The translations under genes were made by a program, and so were the position numbers. Under the pieces are notes generated by a model. It made no database searches. It was not told where the DNA came from and saw only the letters and a program-made list of their open reading frames with translations. From Planctomycetota bacterium (GTDB taxonomy: Bacteria; Planctomycetota; Phycisphaerae; UBA1845), in NCBI GenBank assembly GCA_022567365.1, contig JADFHG010000077.1, forward strand, positions 1 through 10,626: a stretch of 10,626 nt of DNA. The letters are read 5' to 3'. Position 1 is the stretch's first letter; each line of letters starts with the position of its first letter. Of the stretch, positions 6,758 through 10,626 are shown in pieces.

Positions 6758-7344
6758 CTACGCGTGCTTGGCCAGGTAGGAGGCGACGCCATCCGCTGAG
6801 GGCGTCATGCCTTCTTCGCCCGCGTGCCAGTTCGCCGGGCACACCTCGCCGTGCTTCTCGGTGAACTGCAAGGCGTCCAGTACTCGTAGTGCCTCGTCGA
6901 CGCTGCGCCCCAGCGGCAGATCATTGACGAGTGCGTGACGAACGATCCCTTCCTTATCAATCAGGAAGAGCCCGCGCAGCGCGACGGAGTCGTTCAAGAG
7001 CACACCGTAGCTCCGGCTGATCTCCTTGGTGATGTCCGCCACGAGCGGGAAGCGCACGTGGCCGATCCAACCCTTGTTGACGGGCGTGTTCTTCCACGCC
7101 AAATGCGAGAAATGCGAATCGACCGATACGCCGATCACCTCGCAGTTCTTCTCCTTGAACGCGTCGATCTTCTTATCAAACGCGATGATCTCCGACGGAC
7201 AAACGAACGTGAAGTCCAACGGATAGAAGAACAAAAGGACGTACTTGTCGCGAAACGACGTAAGGTTCAACTCCGCAAACGAGTTGCCGGCATCACCGCC
7301 TGGGCCGTGAAAGCCGGAGCCTCCTTTGTAACGAGCGTGGACAT
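6758..7344 (-). pseudogene. ahpC: AhpC/Prx1-type 2-Cys peroxiredoxin, frameshifted near the N-terminus
   Basis: It reduces hydrogen peroxide and organic peroxides in the cytoplasm. The expected start is ATG at 7344-7342, preceded by AAGGAGA (7354-7360), and reads MSTLVTKEAPAFTAQAVMPA, a clear peroxiredoxin N-terminus. That frame ends at TGA (7269-7267). The rest of the protein is in the next frame: NSFAELNLTSFRDKYVLLFF, then FVCPSE with the peroxidatic Cys and EVCPANW with the resolving Cys, 120 residues apart as in AhpC. Loss of one G in the GG run at about 7286-7290 explains the break: restoring it gives VMPGNSFAELNL. As written, only a fragment from TTG at 7270 (170 residues, lacking the first strand) or the short N-terminal peptide could be made. 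A sequencing or assembly error is a real alternative. It is the last gene of the perR-ferritin-ahpC group. Confidence 0.85.
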
Positions 7345-7502
7345 GATCAGCAGTCTCCTTTCTTGATAGTCACTTCATGGTCAATCGCGGGGCGGGCGTC
7401 GGTCGCCTCGCCCGAGTCTTACCGTTCTTACGACCCGTTGAAGAACTCGACGCTACTTCCTGGACCCGTCTTCTTCGACGTTTTACGGCCGCCACGGGGG
7501 AT

Positions 7503-7516
7503 CCCGGCGCGCCGGG
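7503..7516. terminator. 14-base perfect palindrome between ferritin and peroxiredoxin genes
   Basis: CCCGGCGCGCCGGG is self-complementary and lies 21 bases beyond the ferritin stop. Its position suits a transcription terminator or attenuator between the two genes. With no clear loop and no T-tract it is not a textbook intrinsic terminator. The rest of the 192-base gap (7345-7536) holds no gene or obvious promoter. Confidence 0.3.
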
Positions 7517-7536
7517 ACTACTTCCTCAACGGACTC

Positions 7537-8046
7537 CTACGCGTCGCCGGTTGCGTGCGGTGTGCGTTGCGCTAACCCGTGGTCAATAAGCAGCAGTCCG
7601 GCCCCGCTGTCACCGCCGAGCTTGAGCTTGTCCCTGATCTCTTGGACCGCAGCCTCCTCCTCCACCTGCTCGGTCACGAACCAGTGGAGGAAGGCGTGCG
7701 AAGCATGGTCCTTGTGGGCGGCGGCCAGATCGACGAGTTCGTTGATGTCTCCGGTGATCTTGCACTCGTGTTGGCTGGCTGCCTCGAGGGCCGCCAGCGG
7801 CGAATCCCATTTCGCAGATGGCGCCGCGACCTCCACCAACCGCACCTCACCGCCTCGGTGATTGATGAAGTCAAAGAACTTCATCGCGTGAGCGTGCTCC
7901 TCCTCAGCTTGCAGCCGCATCCAGTGCGCAATCCCCTTGAGGTTGAGCGCCTGGAGATAGGCGGACATCGACAGGTAAAGAAAAGACGAGTGGAACTCCG
8001 CATTCATTTGCCTGTTGAAAGCGTCCTGGATCTTCGTACCCAACAT
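7537..8046 (-). CDS. ftnA: Ferritin (non-haem iron storage protein)
   Basis: This is a 24-subunit iron storage cage protein that oxidises Fe(II) and keeps iron away from peroxide. It has 169 residues, close to E. coli FtnA. The ferroxidase ligands align with FtnA numbering: E17, Y24, E50 and H53 (QAEEEHAHAM), E94 (SQHECKI), E126, Q127 and E130 (TEQVEEE). There is no central haem-ligand Met signature of bacterioferritin that I can see. The ATG is preceded by AAGGA (8056-8060) at 9 bases. It stands between a PerR-type repressor gene and a peroxiredoxin gene, all on one strand, which suggests joint control by peroxide or iron. CATAAT at 8144-8149 (minus strand) could be a -10 element, without a good -35. 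Confidence 0.93.
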   Translation of the reverse strand: MLGTKIQDAFNRQMNAEFHSSFLYLSMSAYLQALNLKGIAHWMRLQAEEEHAHAMKFFDFINHRGGEVRLVEVAAPSAKWDSPLAALEAASQHECKITGDINELVDLAAAHKDHASHAFLHWFVTEQVEEEAAVQEIRDKLKLGGDSGAGLLLIDHGLAQRTPHATGDA

Positions 8047-8157
8047 CTTGATGATTCCTTTTCGTAGGCGTACGCTCTTGAATGTCCGTGGGTCCGGCAG
8101 CTACCCAAGCGTGATCCGCCGCACCTAAACTACCATGCGCGATTATGCGCCGTGTTT

Positions 8158-8215
8158 CCGAGCCGCGAGCGCAAGCGACCGGTCACAAACCCCCGCGCTC
8201 GCGTTTGGGGCTCGG
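8158..8215. terminator. Long GC-rich hairpin between perR and ferritin genes
   Basis: The arms are CCGAGCC plus GCGAGCGC (8158-8172) and GCGCTCGC (8195-8202) plus GGCTCGG (8209-8215). They make 15 paired bases interrupted only by a 6-base bulge (8203-8208). An alternative pairing, CAAAC/GTTTG (8185-8189 with 8203-8207), uses the bulge. It lies beyond the repressor stop and ahead of the ferritin start, so it probably ends the repressor transcript or structures the ferritin leader. No T-tract is present. The rest of the 8047-8283 gap shows no gene. Confidence 0.45.
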
Positions 8216-8283
8216 ATTGGTGACGCCGGACCCCGCACGGCGATCTAGTCTATGTTCCGTCGCGCCGCACCGCCATGCGGGGA

Positions 8284-8688
8284 TTACCCTCGGTTACCGC
8301 ACGCGGGGCAAATTCCGATGAACTCGAGGCGGTAGCCAACGACCTTGTATCCGTTCACGTCTCCCACGTCGTGTATCGCGGGCTCTTCGGGAAAACCCGC
8401 GGCATCGTCCACGCGACCGCACTCCGTGCACCGGACGTGGTGATGAGGGGACGCGTCGCCGTCAAACCGCGCCTCCGCCACGCCAAACGCGAGTTTCCCA
8501 ATCGCGCCCATCTCGCAAAGCACCTCGAGGTTGCGATAAACCGTCCCCAGGCTGATGCTGGGCAGACGCCGTCGCGCCATGTCGTACAGCTCCAAAGCCG
8601 TCGGGTGTGACGACACACTCCTGAGCTCCGCCAACAGTATCTGGCGCTGCCTCGAATTCCGCCGGGGTGTAGCCCGCCAATCGCTCAC
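8284..8688 (-). CDS. perR: Fur-family peroxide-sensing repressor, PerR type
   Basis: This is a metal-dependent dimeric repressor of peroxide defence and iron genes, 134 residues. The start is GTG at 8688 with AAGGA (8695-8699) 6 bases upstream. The winged-helix DNA-binding half contains ISLGTVYRNLEVL (45-57). The structural zinc site is C87/C90 plus C127/C130. The sensing metal site can be aligned without gaps to B. subtilis PerR H37, D85, H91, H93 and D104: here H28, D76 (RFD), H82, H84 and D95. The aspartate at the last position favours peroxide-sensing PerR over iron-sensing Fur, which has glutamate there. The neighbours are ferritin and AhpC, both classic PerR targets. A palindrome in its own promoter suggests autoregulation. 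Fur remains possible. Confidence 0.85.
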   Translation of the reverse strand: MSDWRATPRRNSRQRQILLAELRSVSSHPTALELYDMARRRLPSISLGTVYRNLEVLCEMGAIGKLAFGVAEARFDGDASPHHHVRCTECGRVDDAAGFPEEPAIHDVGDVNGYKVVGYRLEFIGICPACGNRG

Positions 8689-8704
8689 GAAGATTCCTTA
8701 TCAG

Positions 8705-8719
8705 TAATCGTTATGATTA
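8705..8719. promoter_or_regulatory. Candidate PerR/Fur operator over the perR -10 region
   Basis: TAATC-GTTAT-GATTA is a perfect 5-5-5 inverted repeat in an AT-rich island, 17 bases ahead of the repressor start codon. It covers the proposed -10 hexamer. Its make-up resembles Fur/PerR boxes (AT-rich with GATTA/TAATC half-sites), though it is not the canonical 7-1-7 form. Binding by the adjacent repressor is inferred. Confidence 0.5.
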
Positions 8720-8740
8720 TTGAGATTACAGCGGTGTCAA
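8710..8740 (-). promoter_or_regulatory. Promoter of the perR gene
   Basis: A perfect -35 TTGACA lies at 8740-8735 (minus strand), followed by the -10-like CATAAC at 8715-8710. The 19-base spacer is longer than ideal, which is common for regulated promoters. The transcript would start close to the ribosome binding site at 8695-8699. Confidence 0.45.
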
Positions 8741-8777
8741 GAGACGATCTGGTTTTTTCTTAAGCCGGCGGGTGGGG

Positions 8778-8805
8778 TTTACAACGGCGGCGTCCTCGGT
8801 ACACT
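8778..8805 (+). promoter_or_regulatory. Possible promoter of the RNA-binding protein gene
   Basis: TTTACA (8778-8783) and TACACT (8800-8805) are separated by 16 bases, matching the sigma-70 consensus at 5 of 6 and 4 of 6 positions. It would leave an untranslated leader of about 160 bases before the start at 8975. Long leaders are known for cold-induced RNA-binding protein genes. The call rests only on these hexamers. Confidence 0.25.
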
Positions 8806-8974
8806 CTCCATCGGTTGGTTCGTCGAACGAGGCATTTACCTGAACGTTGGCTATCCAAATCCGGATCGCATTGCCAAGATCGCCTTCCCACCTTCGAGGC
8901 TGGAATGTCGGCCGCTTTCACTCAGACCCTGAAAGTAAAATAGCGGGTCACCATGCCATCGGCAGGAGAATACG

Positions 8975-9370
8975 ATGGGCAAGAAACTGTATGTTGGGAA
9001 CCTCAGTTACGATGTCACCAGTTCAGACCTGGAAACGATGCTCGCAGCGCACGGAACGGTCCTGAGCGCTGAGGTCATCATGGATCGGTCGACCGGTCAA
9101 AGTAAGGGGTTCGGATTCGTGGAGATGGACTCCGACGATGAGGCCCAGGCGGCCATTACGGCGCTCGACGGTCAACCCAATGGTGGTCGCACGCTGACGG
9201 TCAACGAAGCCAAGCCCCGCGCGGCGCGCACCGGCGGCGGTGGCGGTCGCGGTGGTTACGGCGGTGGCGGCGGCGGTGGCGGTGGTTACGGCGGCGGTGG
9301 CGGCGGCGGTGGTCGCGGTGGCTACGGCGGTGGCGGTGGTGGCGGCGGCGGTCGTCGAGACCGCTACTAG
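8975..9370 (+). CDS. Glycine-rich RNA-binding protein with one RRM domain
   Basis: This is a single RNA-recognition-motif protein of the bacterial glycine-rich (Rbp) type, thought to bind single-stranded RNA in the cytoplasm, often under cold or other stress. It has 131 residues. RNP2 is LYVGNL (5-10) and RNP1 is KGFGFVEM (44-51), both with the aromatic residues that stack on RNA. The domain ends near residue 80. Residues 87-126 are almost pure glycine with spaced tyrosines and arginines, resembling RGG-type tails. The protein ends RRDRY. GGAG (8965-8968) lies 6 bases before the ATG. The TAG stop lies in a CTAG tetramer that is also the left edge of a 158-bp element. Confidence 0.93.
   Translation: MGKKLYVGNLSYDVTSSDLETMLAAHGTVLSAEVIMDRSTGQSKGFGFVEMDSDDEAQAAITALDGQPNGGRTLTVNEAKPRAARTGGGGGRGGYGGGGGGGGGYGGGGGGGGRGGYGGGGGGGGGRRDRY
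9235..9356 (+). repeat. GGC/GGT trinucleotide-type coding repeat (glycine tail)
   Basis: An uninterrupted run of GGC and GGT codons with occasional TAC and CGC encodes the Gly-rich tail. Such tracts expand and contract by slippage, so tail length may vary between strains. The minus strand and other frames here give only shadow reading frames. Confidence 0.8.
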
Positions 9371-9528
9371 TGCAGCGCCACAGCTAAATCTTCGGGTCCG
9401 GTTGCCCGCACCGCCGGGACCGGGCAGGCGGGTCAGAGCCCACCGCGCTAGCGGCGGGACCGGTCCGCGGGCTGGCGCCTACGGCTCTGATGCCGTAACG
9501 AACCCGTAAGTTTAGGTGTGGCAAAGCA
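9371..9528. mobile_element. 158-bp element with inverted ends, bounded by CTAG (MITE-like)
   Basis: The left end (9371-9403) and right end (9528-9497, read inward) align over about 32 bases with 26 identities, sharing TGC, GCCACA, CTAAA, CTT and CGGGT blocks. CTAG stands directly outside each end (9367-9370 and 9529-9532), as expected for a 4-bp target duplication. Inside are further inverted repeats: TGCCCG/CGGGCA (9403-9408, 9421-9426), TCAGAGCC/GGCTCTGA (9433-9440, 9483-9490) and CCGC/GCGG (9443-9446, 9451-9454). The whole would fold as a branched hairpin on either strand. It has no coding capacity and separates two convergent genes, so it may also act as their shared terminator. Confidence 0.65.
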
Positions 9529-9774
9529 CTAGAAGCAGTTGAAACCGAAAAGGCAATCGTCGTAGTAGCCGTCATCGAAGTAGTAGTCGTCATAGTAGTA
9601 GTCGTCGTCGTAGTAGTAGTCGTCGTAGAACACGTCAACGATCGCGGGACCGTCGTCCCGGAAGACGGATAGCGCGCCGCTTCGTGGATCGCACGTTAGG
9701 CTGGTCGCCAGCGGAGCGCCGCCGCAAAGGGCTGCAAGTAGGAAGGCCTTCCATCTGTTCTTTGTCGATGCCAT
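9529..9774 (-). CDS. Small exported Tyr/Asp-rich protein of unknown function
   Basis: The protein has 81 residues. I chose the ATG at 9774 because AGGAGG (9782-9787) lies 7 bases upstream; an ATG at 9795 has no such site. The N-terminus (MASTKNRWK, then AFLLAALCGGAPLATSL) is a typical signal peptide: basic, then hydrophobic. A T-C-D-P follows the hydrophobic part, but threonine before C28 makes a lipoprotein site unlikely. Residues 50-73 are almost only Tyr and Asp (11 each), and C74 and C80 follow. The very acidic, tyrosine-dense tail might bind metal ions or form dityrosine or amyloid-like contacts outside the cell; this is speculation. I do not recognise a named family. The stop codon lies in the CTAG at the right edge of the 158-bp element. 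Confidence 0.7.
   Translation of the reverse strand: MASTKNRWKAFLLAALCGGAPLATSLTCDPRSGALSVFRDDGPAIVDVFYDDYYYDDDYYYDDYYFDDGYYDDCLFGFNCF
9558..9628 (-). repeat. Tyr/Asp codon repeat tract
   Basis: On the minus strand this is a run of TAC/TAT and GAC/GAT codons in short units of the form YYYDD. The near-repetitive DNA suggests growth by slippage, and length differences between relatives would be expected. Confidence 0.7.
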
Positions 9775-9822
9775 CGCATTGCCTCCTGTTTTCATGTTGG
9801 CTCGATGGTAGTATCCGAAACC

Positions 9823-9828
9823 ATTATA
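9823..9828 (-). promoter_or_regulatory. Likely -10 element for the Tyr/Asp-rich protein gene
   Basis: A perfect TATAAT on the minus strand lies within an AT-rich patch (about 9815-9870), unusual for this GC-rich window. It is about 49 bases before the chosen start. No good -35 hexamer lies at the right distance. The rest of 9775-9971 shows no gene. Confidence 0.4.
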
Positions 9829-9971
9829 TCAAACACACCAACATATTTGACAGGATGAAACTAAAGAGGTTGGTCTGACCAGCAAAGAATCTGTAACTTG
9901 TTTGGTATCAATAGGTTACATTCGGAAACGGGGACAACGCGGCATCCGAACGGGCCGGGCGGGCGTGTGGG

Positions 9972-10626
9972 CTACTTCCCGGCGGCCCAGTTCGCGCCCC
10001 AGGCGATGTCCACGACGATCGGAACATCCAAAGGGATGGCTGTCTCCATCTTCTTGCGGATCATCGTCGCGGCGGGCTCGACGTTCTCCTCGGGTACTTC
10101 AAAGACCAGTTCGTCATGCACCTGCGCAAGCATCCGCGCGCCGCGGCCGTCGCGGATTAGTTCGCGATGAATCGCGATCATGGCTCGCTTGATGAGGTCC
10201 GCGGCTGAGCCCTGGACGACGGTGTTGACCGCCACGCGCTCACCGAAAGCAACCTGCTGGCGGTTGCGCGATTGGAGTTCCGGGATCGGACGTCGACGCC
10301 CGAGGATCGTCTGGGCAAATCCGGCGTGCCTCGCATCAGCGATGCATCGATCGATGAAGAGGCGGATCCCCGGATAGCGCATGAAGTACATGTCGATGAA
10401 CACGCCCGCCTCGCCGAGCGATATGCCCAGCGACCGTGAGAGCCCAAAGGCAGTCTGTCCGTAGATGATGCCGAAGTTGACAGCCTTGGCGGCGCTTCTT
10501 TGGGCGGACGTCACCTCATCGATCGACACACCGTTGACCTGGGCTGCGACGGCACGATGGATGTCCTGGCCGCCGCGAAAGGCCGTGAGTAGCGCGTCGT
10601 CCTTGCAGAAATGGGCGAGCAAACGC
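9972..10626 (-). CDS. polA: DNA polymerase I, C-terminal polymerase domain (partial)
   Basis: This is the replicative repair polymerase that removes RNA primers and fills gaps. Only the last 218 or so residues are in the window; the gene continues past the right edge, where the frame remains open. Motif B is QRSAAKAVNFGIIYGQ, with the nucleotide-binding R, K, F and Y in the R-x3-K-x6-YG spacing. The phenylalanine at the E. coli F762 position is kept, as in enzymes that discriminate against dideoxynucleotides. Motif C is QVHDELVFEVP with the catalytic Asp. The first codons in view (R-L-L-A-H-F-C) directly follow where motif A (DYSQIE) should lie. The C-terminus has normal length and ends in the usual W-G-x-N-W. 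No oddities were seen. Confidence 0.97.
   Translation of the reverse strand, partial: RLLAHFCKDDALLTAFRGGQDIHRAVAAQVNGVSIDEVTSAQRSAAKAVNFGIIYGQTAFGLSRSLGISLGEAGVFIDMYFMRYPGIRLFIDRCIADARHAGFAQTILGRRRPIPELQSRNRQQVAFGERVAVNTVVQGSAADLIKRAMIAIHRELIRDGRGARMLAQVHDELVFEVPEENVEPAATMIRKKMETAIPLDVPIVVDIAWGANWAAGK

Noticed and set aside
8118..8133. GCCGCACCTAAACTAC ahead of the ferritin gene resembles the right arm of the 158-bp element (GCCACACCTAAACTTAC at 9522-9506).
   Set aside because: The similarity covers only one short block with a mismatch and a gap, and no second arm or CTAG is nearby. A match of this quality to a given 32-base arm is not unlikely by chance in a window this size.
9240..9509. 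An 89-codon Ala/Val-rich frame over the glycine tail and the 158-bp element.
   Set aside because: It is the shifted reading of GGC/GGT codons and runs into non-coding inverted repeats; no start signal precedes it.
9918..9945. GGAAACGGGGACA-like string downstream of polA, reminiscent of repeat-family sequences common in some bacterial genomes.
   Set aside because: Only one copy occurs in the window and no clear hairpin partner is present, so it cannot be supported as a repeat from this sequence alone.
1..10626. Search for CRISPR arrays, tRNA or rRNA genes, toxin-antitoxin pairs or a defence system.
   Set aside because: No regularly spaced direct repeats, no cloverleaf-like segments and no gene pairs of that type were seen. 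The genes are metabolic, stress-related or mobile.

Overview
The window is GC-rich bacterial chromosome with genes on both strands. It has a heptosyltransferase-type (GT9) enzyme, ordinary Shine-Dalgarno starts, a bacterial DNA polymerase I and many GC-rich hairpin repeats. Together these fit a Gram-negative-type bacterium. The hairpin repeats and a tiny Tyr/Asp-rich exported protein are reminiscent of Planctomycetota, but nothing here proves that placement.

Layout. The first 50 bases may hold the start of a leftward gene that runs off the window (weak). A family 9 glycosyltransferase (353-1531, +) faces a leftward pair: a fused proline dehydrogenase/P5C dehydrogenase (1885-4968) and a 29-residue single-helix membrane peptide just downstream of it (1745-1834). 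The convergent gap holds three back-to-back hairpins (1542-1599). A degraded inverted copy of this cluster (5039-5097) lies upstream of the proline gene, so the pair of genes is bracketed by the repeat. Next comes a complete IS701-like insertion sequence (5170-6637) whose transposase reading frame runs 16 codons past the element's right end.

The middle part (6758-8688, all -) is an iron/peroxide module: a PerR-type Fur-family repressor, a ferritin, and an AhpC-type peroxiredoxin. The peroxiredoxin carries an apparent 1-base frameshift near its N-terminus. The repressor promoter has a perfect 5-5-5 palindrome over its -10 region, consistent with autoregulation. Ferritin (iron storage) and peroxiredoxin (peroxide removal) are classic targets of such a regulator.

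The right part holds a glycine-rich RRM RNA-binding protein (+), a small exported Tyr/Asp-rich protein (-), and the C-terminal polymerase half of DNA polymerase I (-, running off the right edge). The two small genes converge, and between them is a 158-bp element with about 32-bp inverted ends bounded by CTAG on each side. The TAG stop codons of both genes lie inside those two CTAG tetramers, as expected if the element inserted into one CTAG shared by two abutting stops.

No RNA genes, CRISPR arrays, or phage or defence modules were seen. The most noteworthy items are the CTAG-bounded element, the bracketed proline operon with its 29-residue peptide and internal start, the frameshifted peroxiredoxin, the IS whose transposase borrows host sequence, and the Tyr/Asp-rich exported protein.
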